DNA of 64,000 nucleotides from Mesostigma viride (lineage: Eukaryota > Streptophyta > Mesostigmatophyceae > Mesostigmatales > Mesostigmataceae): contig RPFO01001928.1 in NCBI GenBank assembly GCA_009746045.1, positions 93,501 to 157,500 of the forward strand. Direction: 5' to 3'. The translations under genes and the position numbers were made by a program. The notes under the pieces were generated by a model, which was not told the origin of the DNA, searched no databases, and worked only from the letters and a program-made list of their open reading frames with translations. Below are positions 22,041 to 35,652 of the stretch, piece by piece (the first letter of the stretch is position 1; every line of letters begins with the position of its first letter).

Positions 22041-23147
22041 GGCGGCGGAATGGCGTGTAACTGCTGTCGGCTGCCCCGGCGTCGAATACGGCCAGGAAAT
22101 CATCCCTGTGCGACATAGCGGCCTGCTCTTCTGCTGACATCTTGTCGGCATCCTTCAGCACAATCCGGAGCACTTTCAGATCTGGCTGAGGTGCCAGCTG
22201 TCGCGACGGTTTCACCCCAGGAAACCGCAATCTGATGCGAGCGAGCACGAGACGATGATCAGATTCCACCGTGCTGACAGAATCTTGCAGGACGCGAGCA
22301 TCGACAACTGAGGGGCGCTGAGCCCGACGTACGCAGACATAATCAAGGCACACCACCCGATCCGACGGCCCAAAAAAGGTGGCCAGCTGCTCAGCGGGGC
22401 GTGCGAAAGAAGCATTGCATGCAACCAGCGCAGATTCTGCCAGCAGATTCGCAAATAAAGGCGTGTTACCGTTGGCTGTCGTGTTGGTTGGGGAATACTG
22501 AGCGCCCCCAGTGCCAACTGGCAGCGTGGCGTTGGCGTCGAGCAGCATAACCAGGAAGTGCCGAGCTGGGATGTTGGCCTCCTCCTCCTTGAGGGCGTCG
22601 AAGAAGGCCTCACGTTCCGCCTGAGCTCGACCCGCATGTGGTGCATATCCCACGATAACGGTTAGCGTGTGGTGTGAATGGCCCTCAGTGGCCGAAAAAG
22701 TGGCCACTAGCACACGCGGGGACCGCAGCACGATGGACTGGAGCTGCTCTGATGCTGCCGGCGAGCACAAGAGGCCCACACCACCTTGGCCCGGCGCGTC
22801 GCCGCCACCATAGTGGAACCGCCAGCCTGCCCGCAGGTCGTCGACCAGCAGACCGTTGACCGCGTGCTGAGGGTCAACGGTGCGTCGGTGCTCCTGGACT
22901 CCAAGAACAGCGATCTTGTTGTCGGCGCACAGGGCGATCAGCTCGTCGACGCGTTGGCGTGCTGGGGTGCCGCCGCTCGTAGAAGGATCTGCAGGGAGGG
23001 TGCGCACGTTAAAACTTGCAATACCAAGAATGGGCCGTTGCCCTATTAGCGGGGGGGTGGGGGTGGGGGTGGGGGTGGAGAAGGGTAGTGCTGGAGGTGG
23101 GGGTGGGGGTGGGGGGGGGGGGGGGGGGGGGAGGGTGGCGATTGGGG
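22024..23147 (-). CDS. LINE ORF2, AP-like endonuclease part
   Basis: An exonuclease-endonuclease-phosphatase fold with all core motifs in order: ASFNVRTL (Asn), VQEHR (catalytic Glu), GGVGLL, VGYAPHAG, LLDANATL (Asp/Asn), LDYVCV, and SDHRLVLARI (catalytic Asp-His). It nicks target DNA to prime reverse transcription. The frame continues upstream through a poly-Pro stretch into foreign sequence, so the start is not defined. It ends at a stop just past the G5 run where the RT frame takes over. Confidence 0.82.
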
Positions 23148-24505
23148 TTAACCCATAGTCCGGAAACAGTGCGATATATCGCACTGTTTGACTCCCGGTG
23201 GCGCGGCGCTCAATTCCCGGAGCGCCGCGCCACCTGTGACGGATGTCAGTGGTCCGGTGGGTCTGGGAACACTTAAGGACGAAGGTGATGCATAGGTTTG
23301 GGGGTAATATTCGCCATAGCCTGGTAAATACAACGTGTATTGAGACAGTATCACGTGACTTTGGCGGGAAATTTTCACTCGCGCGCGCGCGTAACGAGAT
23401 ATGGCTGCTAGCGTGCCGTTATCAAGGAAATTTTGCGTCTCGCGGCTTGTAATGGTTCAGAATGTTGCTCAGAATGATGATGCGTGATTTTCGTAGGTCA
23501 GGGGTGGCCAGATGTATAGCATTGGTAAAATACAGGTAGGACATTACTGCTTTCTTGGTCGTCAGTACCAGATGAGTAATGGCATGCCATATTTCGATTT
23601 TCTTCTTATGGCCCGGCAGTCTGCGCCAGCCCGAGCACCCAGTTTTGGTACGGGACATCCGCAGCAGCGTCCCTGTGAATTCGGATGCATTTATAGGTCA
23701 TCTTTGCACAGAACATCAACCTGGTAATCATGTCGGATGCATGCATTATGCGGCTATGGCGGCCTATGCCTGGAAAGCATTAGCCAGTGTGAGATATGAG
23801 GGTCCCGGCCAGCAGAACCCGGAAAGGTCGTGATCAAGCCAGGTACGGCAACGTGTTTGCATGTCGTTTGCACGGGAATCTGTCGTTTATACATCCATTT
23901 TACACGAGTGTATCAGTGCCTCTTGGAGCAGGTTTCCATGCCTGCTGTATGAGTGCTATTAGCCCCAAATCTGCTCAGTTTGTGGTGTTTCTTTGGAGGA
24001 TGCCATTCCGTTAGTGCTGGTTTAGCACTTCTTTGTTTCCCAGCACTTTTTACAGTCCTATGTGGCTGTATACAATGCATAAGTGTGTGGCATTTCATGG
24101 ATGGCTGCTTACGCGCCCGTAACCCACACACGTAAGTGAGCGCATTATATAGGTCAGATGGGCTATCCGTGCGGTCTGACCCAAGGAAAGCATGGTGGCA
24201 CTATCTATTGACATTGTCCAACCCCAGAATAATTTTTTAGAACCCTCCCTGCAGGGGTAAACTACTAAGGGGATTTCCCTTGCCTGAAAATGATCGTCTT
24301 TTGTCCAACTTTGGCAGTAAATATCTTGCAAAGCACTGAATGGACCCGTAATATTATTGCATTTTCTGAAAGCCCTTGAAGTGTAGATACTCCTAGCATC
24401 TTGGTTGGGGGCATTTGGAGTTGTGGCCTGTGAGGTATGATTTTTCTCATTTTCAGGGGTCTAAAAATGCCAAAAACCCATTCCCGGACATGCTTGTCAA
24501 CGCAT
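23148..24505 (+). mobile_element. piggyBac-like non-autonomous element, degenerate copy A
   Basis: Begins TTAA then CCCATAGTCCGGAAA, with a perfect 26-bp palindrome at 23,164-23,189. It is about 80-90% similar by eye to the ends and body of copy B (39,897-50,566): GATGCATAGGTTTGGGGGTA; CGTGACTTTGGCGGGAAATT; CTTGGTTGGGGGCATTTGGA. The right end (about 24,500) is decayed, TCAA instead of TTAA. It contains the empty sites of two insertions that interrupt copy B. No transposase is seen. Confidence 0.65.
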
Positions 24506-24925
24506 GGAGGCTTTCTTTCAGGACGGATATGCGTCGTCTCCGTCCTGGCTGGGGTCGCCGGCGTGTCGACTGGGCCTCATCCCGCTCAAGGCGGGCTAGG
24601 AGGCGTGTGAGGCTAGTAAATTGGCGGGAAGGTTGACCGTGGCGTGCCTGGCGACCTTGCATCCTGATCATGCTCGCACGGTGCGACATGAGGATGGAAA
24701 GGGGCTTGTTTATAAAGGCTGTGCCCAAAGCCTATTGTACCGCGAGGCCGCGAGGGTGTGCCCTTACCGGGCGGCATCCATTATTACCCGGGACGTGCGT
24801 AGACGATGATGACGCAGCTGGGGCGGGCCTGGTACGGCCCGACTTGTGCCGCTTGTTAGGAGCCTGCGCCGTCGTGCGCTGGCCGTTGATGAATAGCACG
24901 GGGGTGTCTATGGGTTTGTAATACA
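24506..24925. other. Unassigned spacer with protein-like fragments
   Basis: Plus-strand fragments such as ARTVRHEDGKGLVYKGC followed by a Cys/Arg-rich piece ending ITRDV look like a decayed coding sequence but are broken by stops and frame changes. I do not recognise the family. Confidence 0.2.
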
Positions 24926-26815
24926 ATCAGGGCGACAACCTGCAGGTGTAGGATGTACAACTATCACCTGCTCTGGGTGCACTAGGTGCACCTGCACCTC
25001 CATGATGGTTCATGCCTCCTAAACAAGCACAGGCACACAAGGCGGCTTGAGGAGAGGGCCTAGAAGGCCTGCATGACATATGGGGTGGAAGGTATGACTG
25101 GTATGTGGCTAGGGCTATAGCTGGGGTACACATGGCCTCTCAGCAGAGAGTAACTCCCTGCATGGGCAAAGCCATGACTCGAAATTGCTACGGCTATTGC
25201 AAGGGCGGGTGTGGGCCCATCACGTAGGCATACATGGCCACGTCACTAAGCTTTCTAGTCTACACTACTGCTATATATTCCCTAGGCTGGGGTGGCTGAG
25301 GTGGCTGGGGTGGCTGGGGCGGCAGGGGTCGCCTGCCAGGGCTTGTGGGCGACGTAGATTTCCGCCCCCTTCCAGTAGACCGGCTTCTGCCCCGCCGTCT
25401 GCCGAAGCTGGAGGTAGGTCGGCCATAGCTCCCGTCGCCGTCGTTGCTGCGTCAAGGTCAAGTCGTCGTCCAGCGTGTAGGCGGTCCCCCCAAGCCGCTT
25501 GCGACACTTGAGGAACTCCATCTTATCCGCCATGGTGTCAAAGGTGAGGAGCAAGGGGGAGGGGCCGGCCTTACCCCGCGAGCGGGGAAGGCGGGTCACC
25601 CCCCGCGGCTTGCCCTTACCAGTGATAGCCATGGGGACAAGGATTTTGTTCTCAAACGCCATGGCAAGGGTCTCGGGGGTCTCGTCCTGCAGCGGGTCGA
25701 AGTGCTTGACTATGACGTTAAGGCTGCGCTTGGCGAGCTCGGCCTCCTCGCGGAGGTCCAGCGTCTGCTGCTTAAGCTGGGCGGCGACGGCGGAGGTGGT
25801 GGAGGTGGCGTGCTGCTTAAGCATGTCCGCCCAGGTCGGGATGGGAGGAGCATCGCCGGCATGGCCAGCAGGGGCTGGCCGAGCGGCGATGTCCTTCACC
25901 GCCTGGGCGGTGATGCCGGCGGTGTTCTGCAGGCATTCGATGGCTATATGGCATTGTCCTGCAGGCGCTTGTCGATGGCGAGGAGCTGGGCGGTGAGGGC
26001 GTCGGTTGTAGTGGAGGTGGAGGCGAGGAGCTTGGAGGTGGCGGTGGTGGTGGAGGAGAGGAGGGGAAGCTCGGCAGCCAGCGTGCCCCCCATGGCCGCC
26101 ACATCTGCGGCGAGGGGGGTCACGTGCTGCACGAGGGCCTGGTTGATGATGGAGCGGATTTCGGAGGTGGAATTCATGGAAGTGGGGGCCCAGATCTCGG
26201 CGACAGAGCGCCCGAGGAGGGAGCAGAGGGCGATGAGCTGAAGGCGGGGGCGGGGGAGGCTGGGCAGATCCGGCATGTAAGTACCGACCACGCGGCCAGG
26301 CGGAGTGAGGCGACCGAGGTCGTCATTGAAGGTGCCGGCACAGGGCAAGAAGCGAGGTGCGCGACCCGTAGAACACCGTCGGCGCTCATAAAATGGGTGG
26401 GAGCTGCGTTGCAGTGTGTCCACCATGCGGCTGATTTGGCGTCAAAGTCGATTTCTTTCCAGCCCGGCTCGGCAGGGGGCGCCGGATCCTCAGGGCAGCT
26501 GCGTTTAGGCTCAGGCGATGCAGAGGGCGAGGCAAGCCCGTGAGGGGGCTGGGCAACCACCAGTGTACGACTAGTGTCACCGCTGCCTTCCGGGCTTGAG
26601 GGCGAATCTGCTGCCGAAGCTGCAGACGGACTTTCATTGCCGAGCGCAGCCGCCAGGCTGCGTGGCGGCAAAGGGCGTTTGCTCGTCATATATTGCGTTA
26701 TAGCTTCGGAAAATTATATCAGCACGAAGAAAGACGAAGCGATTGTGATAGCCACAGCTGAATTCGGGGCTCAAACGTGAAAGTTATGAGCGCCGCCGTC
26801 AGCCATGGCTACCTT
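24926..26815 (-). mobile_element. ORF1-only LINE, near full length
   Basis: Minus strand: 5' UTR (about 26,815-26,690), decayed ORF1 (26,689-25,282), then a 3' UTR with TATATATTCCC at the ORF end and LINE 3' UTR sequence to about 24,930. The 5' UTR (GTGAAAGTTATGAGCGCCGC on the plus strand) is shared with the copy ending near 31,975, which marks the family's true 5' end. Total length is about 1.9 kb without ORF2. Confidence 0.7.
25282..26689 (-). pseudogene. ORF1 protein, frameshifted
   Basis: The N-terminus MTSKRPLPPRSLAAAL starts at 26,689. Homology to the 17.7-kb protein then passes through at least two frame changes (near 26,200 and 25,920) before reading to the C-terminus (LDDDLTLTQQRRRRELWPTY) and a stop at 25,282. 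It supplies the N-terminal region missing from the 17.7-kb copy. Confidence 0.7.
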
Positions 26816-27498
26816 GTGGCTCGTGGCTCGTGGCTCGTGTCTATACAAGTCATGGCTATACAAGAGCTATAGGGCATGGCTTCTCGACAGAGAGCATCTC
26901 TCTGCATAGGCATAGCATGGCTAAATTCTTAATGTAACATCCATGGGAGGTCCCATTATAGGCAAGGCGTGGCTAAATTCGGAAGGCATCATCCATGGGG
27001 GCCATTATATGGGCGCACATGCGCGGGGGCCACATGCTAGGCTCAGCCTGACTAATCTACACTGCTGGTATATATTCCCTAGTCTGAGGTGGCAGGTCGA
27101 GGTGCCTGCCAGGGCTTGTGGTCAACGTGGATGATCGCCCCCCTCCAGTATACCGGCTTCCCCCCTGCGCCCTGCCGGAGCTGAAGGTAGGTCGGCCATA
27201 GCTCGCGTCGCCGCTGTTGCTGGGCCAGGCCGGGTCAAATCGTCGTCCAGCGTGAAGCGAGTCTCCGAGAGCTTCTTGCGGCATTTAAGCGGAACGCCAG
27301 CTTGTCCGACATGTACTTAAAGGTGCATGAGGAGCACGGGTGCCGGGCCAGCCTTACCCCGAGTTGGTGGCCTAGAGTTTGCTCAGTTGGCCAAGAGTTT
27401 GCTCACTTGGGTGCCAAACTCACAAAGTAACGTAAAATCAACGAAATAACTACATACAATTAGCCTTTTGGCCTAGCCCATTCAATTATTCCGTCAAA

Positions 27499-27523
27499 CC
27501 CCCCCCCCCCCCCCCCCCCCCCC
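27499..27523. repeat. Poly-C tract
   Basis: A run of C bases near the left end of the TIR element, outside its gene. Length estimates from sequencing are likely unreliable here. Confidence 0.8.
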
Positions 27524-27686
27524 TTATTCCCGCTGGTCTAGTACAAAAGCCTGAATTCCTGGCTGCCTGAGCTTGGGAGGCAGCCTTTGATTGTAAACAA
27601 ATGCCATGCCAGTTGTAACAACTCCTTGGAATAATTTCAGTGAAACAAGTAATAATTCATGCAAGCTCACACCATTTGCAGCTGAG

Positions 27687-30271
<2,585 letters not shown>

Positions 30272-30439
30272 TTCCGCTTGTTCTCACCCACCGAGCTCAC
30301 CTTAAAACGTGTTCAACAGTTGCTTTCACCTGCATGTTTGAATTCGAAGTGCAGTGCAGTCCGTTAAACCCAAAATGCCGAGCAGTCGAGCACGCATAAA
30401 ATGCCTCGCTACTACGGTAGTTGCGACTGATGCGCGGCT

Positions 30440-30620
30440 GTTCAGAAAAAAATGCCTACAGTCTAAATTTTTTCAGGACTAGATCTGAACAAAAAATGCC
30501 TAGGCTAAAGTTTTTCAGGACTAGATCTGAAAAAATTTAGCCTAGGCATTTTTTGTTCAGATCTACTCCTGAAAAAATTTAGCCTAGGCGAATCCAAAAG
30601 TGCCTAGGCATTTTTCGATT
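30440..30620. repeat. AT-rich foldback of TGCCTAGGCT units
   Basis: Several direct and inverted copies of GATCTGAACAAAAAATGCC(T) and AAATTTAGCCTAGGCA, which would pair into one long imperfect hairpin. It lies 90 bp inside the right end of the TIR element and could be a subterminal transposase-binding array or a separate small foldback insertion. Confidence 0.75.
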
Positions 30621-31975
30621 TGCCGTAGTTCCTGAACAAGCCGCGCGTTGCGCGCCGAAAGTTTGCTCACTTGGAATGCTTGGCCAACTGAGCAAACTTG
30701 CGGCCACCAACTCCCCGCGCGCAGGGGAGGCGGACAGCCGACATCCGCAGCTCACCAGTGAGTTGCTTGGGGCCAAGAATGTCGCGCTTAAATGCCGTAA
30801 GAAGGCTCGTCGAGGTCTCACCTGCCGGCTGGTCGAAGTGCTTGACGATGCATAACATTGTGGCTGCGCTGGGTGATGTCGGCCTCCTCACGAAGGTCGA
30901 GGGCTTGTTGCTTGAGTTGTGCCGCTATGGTGCATGGAGGTGGCATGGAGGTGCACCTCCACCATGGTGTGATGCTTAAGCAAGTCCGCCCAGGTGGAGG
31001 GAGCACCACTGGCCGGGCCAGCAGGTGCCGGCTGGGCAGCGATGTCCTTCACCGCCTAGGCGGTGAGGCCGGCGGTGTCATGCAAGCACTCAAGGGCGGT
31101 GGCGGTGGCTTGAAGGCGCTGGTCGAGGTCGAGGAGCTGGGCTTTGATGTCGGCAGTGGAGGCGGAAATGGCAGTGGAGGTGGAGGCGGCCGGCGGTGGT
31201 GGAAAGGTGAGGAAGTTCAGTAGCCAGCGTGCCGCCCATTGCGGCCACATCGGCGGCAAGGGGGGTCACGTGCTGCTGAAAGGCTTCCGTAAGGATGGAA
31301 CGGAGTGTGGAGGCGGAGATGGATGGAGCCCAGATCTCGCCATCAGAGCGCATGAGAAGGGAGTTGAGGATGGTGTGCTGGAGTTGGGGGCGGGTGCACC
31401 GGCCGAACAGATTGCTGATGTTGTGCCAGCAGTCGCCGTCCGAGGTGATGAGGCGATTGATGGACATCATGGAGATGGAGGCACAGGTCGTAAAGCGAGG
31501 CGTAGTCCCCGTAGAAGAGGCAATGCAGGGCAGTTGCCGGGGACATGTTGGTCCAGTCGTGATCATCGACCTTTCAAAAGGTTTGGGCCGAAAGCGCGGT
31601 TCTGTGGGGCGTGAAGACCCTCCTGTTTTGTCGGCTGAGCGGGTGCGTTTAGGGTCAGCTAGGCGATGCCGATGGCGAGGCAGTGAGCCCGGGAGGGTGC
31701 GGGGCGACCACCAGTGCGCGACTTCTAGTGTCACCGCTGCCTGCATGCCATGCAGACCTGAGAACGAAGCTGCAGCCTGAGCTGCAGACGTATTTTCATG
31801 GCCGAGCGCATCCGCCAAACTGCGTTGCGTCGAGGAGCGTTTGCTCGTCATATATTGCGTAATAGCTTCGGAAAATTAAATCAGCATATGTGCGTCTTAG
31901 AAAGACGAAGCGATAGTGATATTCACAGCTGATATCTTGGCTCAAACGTGAAAGTTATGAGCGCCGCCGTCAGCC

Positions 31976-32196
31976 ATGGCTACCTCGTAGGACCACGGTA
32001 GCTCGAGCCTGCTGTCATCTTATCCATGTTTGTTGAGTAGTTCAAGATGATGAAAATGAATAGAGGTGGATATGTGGAGCCGTGGACATTAAAAACTATG
32101 GCTGGCTTAACGTTCATGGATGTATGTTGCATGCATCGTGCATAGTACAGGGAAGCCGTGTTACGACAAAAAGCACCATCCAATAGATTGACCCTC
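31976..32196. other. Spacer between two ORF1-only LINEs
   Basis: An AT-richer 220-bp segment between the 5' end of the minus-strand LINE and a 5'-truncated plus-strand LINE. I see no gene or repeat in it. Confidence 0.4.
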
Positions 32197-33143
32197 AATT
32201 CGATTGATCCTCAACTCCCTTCTCATGCGCTCTGATGGCGAGATCTGGGCTCCATCCATCTCCGCCTCCACACTCCGTTCCATCCTTACGGAAGCCTTTC
32301 AGCAGCACGTGACCCCCCTTGCCGCCGATGTGGCAGCAATGGGCGGCACGCTTGGGCTACTGAACTTCCTCACCTTTCGACCACCGTCGCGCCTCCACCT
32401 CCACCGCCATTTCCGCCTCCACTGCCGACATCAAGGCGCCCCAGCTCCTCGACCTCGACCAGCGCCTCCAAGCCACCGCCACCGCCCTTGAGTGCTTGCA
32501 TGACACCGCCGGCCTCACCACCTAGTAGGCGGTGAAGGACATCGCTGCCCACCCGGCATCTGCTGGCCCGGCCAGTGATGCTCCCTCCACCTGGGCGGAC
32601 TTGCTTAAGCATCATACCACCTCCACCACCTCCACCATCGCGGCACAGCTCAAGCAACAACAAGCCCTCGACCTTCGCGAGGAGGCCGACATCACCCAGC
32701 GCAGCCACAATGTCATCGTCAAGCACTTCGACCAGCCGGCAGGTGAGACCTCGAGGACTCTTCTCATGGCATTTAAGCGCGACATTCTTGCCCCCATGAA
32801 ACTCACTGGTGAGGCTGCGGATGTCGGCTGTCCGCCTCCCCCGCGCGCGGGGTAAGGCTGGCCCGGCACCCGTGCTCCTCACCACATGTCGGACAAGCTG
32901 GCATTCCTTAGATGCCGCAAGAAGCTCTCGAGGACTCGCTTCACGCTGGACGACGACTTGACCCTGGCCCAGCAACAGCGGCGACGCGAGCTATGGCCGA
33001 CCTACCTTCAGCTCCAGCAGAGCGCAGGGGGCCCGGGAAGCCGGTATACTGGAGGGGGGCGGTCATCCACGTTGACCACAAGCCCTAGCTGGCAGGCACC
33101 TCCTGCCACCTCAGACTAGTAGGGAATATTCTGATTTGGCACG

Positions 33144-33810
33144 TGTTGCGGGCCCGACCCTTGGAACGGGCGCAACAATGGAATAAATTATGTATTTTGG
33201 CTTGTTGTCATAGTCCGTAGGACTTTGGGACTCATTTCGGGACTTAATTTGGGAATTGTCCCTTGGTCAGGACTTTTGTATGGAACTTTATGATAGTTTG
33301 TGTGATTCGGACCAGTTATTTTGGGCCTAGGTTGATGTATGCGATCTTCTAGGGGCCGGTGCTGCGTACTTTATAGCTGGTTGAGATATTGTACTCATGC
33401 GTGGATTCTGTAGCCTGGCGAGGGTCGATGTCGACCCGAGGATCTTGTGTGGACTGCATGTTTCGGAGTTCTCTGGAAGGTCGGCGCCATGTCGGCGCCT
33501 CTCGCCAGCTTGGTGGCAGACCTAGGTGAAATTGGTCCGAGGACGAGAGTCTCGTCCTCTTGGTTCGATGAATGTAAAGTGCGATGAAGCCTACACATTA
33601 AACCTGGGGCACTTATCCATTTGTAATTGGTCTTGCTAGCCATTATAAGTGTGTATTAATTAGCTTGGCATCAAGCCGCGGTGCCAGATATCTCACGACC
33701 CCTGTCGTGAAGCGCAATCTGCATTAGGCCACCTTGATTCTTCCTACTACCGGCACAGTTGATCTTTCGCGACGTAGCTCAGGTTTAGGTGTAAATCTGG
33801 GTTCGTTACA
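33144..33810 (+). repeat. 5' LTR of gag-only element
   Basis: Starts TGTTGCGGGCCCGACC and ends GGGTTCGTTACA (TG...CA). It is nearly identical to the 3' LTR, which differs by short insertions (about 12 bp near 54,835) and a few substitutions, so the insertion is fairly young. Confidence 0.9.
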
Positions 33811-33827
33811 CTGGTTATCGGAGGTTT
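33811..33827 (+). other. Primer-binding site of gag-only element
   Basis: CTGGTTATCGGAGG directly follows the 5' LTR and resembles the complement of an initiator-Met tRNA 3' end (TGGTATCAGAG) with one extra T. Confidence 0.55.
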
Positions 33828-34192
33828 GTGTTGCTGGCTTCAATGGTTAGCTAACTCTCGCAGAGAGAGCTAGTGTAGCCAGTTAGGAAGACCAAGGCGG
33901 AGCTTGGTGTAGATAGAGGTTCCGTTATTCAACGACCGCTGGACAGGTCGGCGGCAATCCCGCAAGGGATTCAACGACGACCTAGACGGCGAGCGGCCAG
34001 TAAGGAATACTTGGCGGGATCAGCAGCGATCCCGTGGTGTTGGGCTGTCGACGGTAGCGGCTAAAGCCCCAGTTTTCAACGACACCCGACCGGTGGCGGC
34101 CAGAGCTCCGGCTTTCAACGACACCAGGTGGCGGCCAGAACTCAGGGTTTTCAACGATACTGACGGCAGTAAGGCATCGGTAAAGCAATATA

Positions 34193-34529
34193 TATATTAA
34201 AAATATAATTACTTACAGCAGAGTGAAATCACTCAAACCAAAGCAAACGCCCAGCTATAAACCTATATACAGAGCCATGTCAAAGCTCTATACTACGATA
34301 AGACCAATGGAAACGCCTAACGGGAGGAACCTAATAGCCCTGCTGCACCGCAAAATCACGGCCCGCGTACGGCGGAGCATGATGTCAGCCATGGCCCGAG
34401 TCAGCGCCACCGACAAGCGCTGACGCCAATATGACGTCCAGGTCCGCGCCGACCATGGGGCCCGCTGGCCCTCCAGGTCCAGCCGGTCCTCCCGGAGCCG
34501 GCAACACTCCTTGAAGAAGGCGGAGGTCA
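34193..34529 (-). mobile_element. 3'-end copy of REL-type LINE, reverse orientation
   Basis: Reverse complement of the last roughly 325 bp of the full copy (38,925-39,250), ending at left in a (TA)n tract. Its cut end meets another (TA)n tract and copy 2. Confidence 0.85.
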
Positions 34530-34538
34530 ATATATATA

Positions 34539-35652
34539 TGAGATCCAGCAGGCCTGTTCTCCCGTCCGTGCCGCTCAGGCGGTACAGCGCCACCTCCCTC
34601 GCGGCACTCCCTCGGTCGCCTCCGTTCAATCTCCCGCCGCATTCCCTGCTCGCGTCATCGATAAACACCAGAAAACCTACGCGGGTATTCTGCACACGGC
34701 TGATTGGATTGCTCTTTTCGCGGACCTCAACGCCCAGGGACGTGCGTGGCTGTTCTCGCTTTCCTTGCGGAGTGTGGGCTCGGCGTACCTTCGTGCTCTT
34801 CCCATGGCCCCCCATTCGCCTTGGCTCCCAGCCACTACTCGGTGGCGCTCCGGCACCAGCTATTTGCCCCGCAGCCTCTTGTTCCGGCCGGGCGGCCTTG
34901 TGGTAGCTGTGGGCAGCCGCTGGATCCCACGGGGACTCACTACCTTGCCTGCATGGGGGCCAACAGAATCAGAATTGGTATTTGTATTTGCACACTGTCC
35001 TCCTGACGGTGGTGCTCGCCATGATTCGGTCGGTTTTCCCCCACGCGAACATCCGGTCCGAGGATGCGGATGGCGCTGCCTTCTATTCCCCAACCACCGG
35101 CCTGACATCGTGGTGCTGGACTTTGAGGGGGTGGCCGGCATCTGCTTATTGACGTTTCGGTGGCGCGGCCCTTGGCTCTTAGCCACGTGGCTGGGGCCTC
35201 CCTCACGGCAGGTTACACGGCGGACCGGGCGGAGCGGGCCAAGCTCCTGGCCTACGGCGACGTCGGGCACCATCGTGTGGTGCCCTTTGTCCTGGAGGAG
35301 TTTGGGGCCATGGGGCCCCTGACCTCCGCCTTCTTCAAGGAGTGTTGCCGGCTCCGGGAGGACCGGCTGGACCTGGAGGGCCAGCGGGCCCCATGGTCGG
35401 CGCGGACCTGGACGTCATATTGGCGTCAGCGCTTGTCGGTGGCGCTGACTCGGGCCATGGCTGACATCATGCTCCGCCGTACGCGGGCTGATTTTGCGGT
35501 GCAGCAGGGCTATTAGGTTCCTCCCGTTAGGCGTTTCCATTGGTCTTATCGTAGTATAGAGCTTTGACATGGCTCTGTATATAGGTTTATAGCTGGGCGT
35601 TTGCTTTGGTTTGAGTGATTTCACTCTGCTGTAAGTAATTATATTTTTAATA
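34539..35652 (+). mobile_element. 5'-truncated copy of REL-type LINE
   Basis: Matches 38,134-39,250 of the full copy almost base for base; most differences are the lengths of G or C runs. Both ends lie in TA tracts. Confidence 0.88.

Larger units (their letters stand above)
19657..23147 (-). mobile_element. L1-type LINE with AP endonuclease and reverse transcriptase
   Basis: The 3' end is at left: (ATTA)n at 19,657-19,678, then a terminal hairpin (GCTCCCGTTGGGGAGT, 19,685-19,700). The coding region runs to the 5' side, where it begins in a poly-G/(GGGGGT)n tract (23,043-23,132, read as poly-Pro). The element stops at the TTAA of a piggyBac-like relic (23,148), so it is 5'-truncated, and any ORF1 and the true start codon are lost. 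Coding capacity is otherwise almost intact, which implies a recent insertion. Confidence 0.85.

Noticed and set aside
19867-22118. Plus-strand frames across the 20-22 kb region
   Set aside because: Shadows of the minus-strand reverse transcriptase, whose catalytic motifs are clear.
24620-24925. C-terminal zinc finger of a Fanzor/TnpB-like nuclease
   Set aside because: Only a loose match (C...CPYRAA...RDV); cysteine pairs are incomplete and stops interrupt it.
34193-35652. Twin-priming inversion of a single LINE insertion
   Set aside because: Both arms contain the same 3' end, so two separate insertions fit better than one inverted event, in which the arms should be adjacent, non-overlapping parts.
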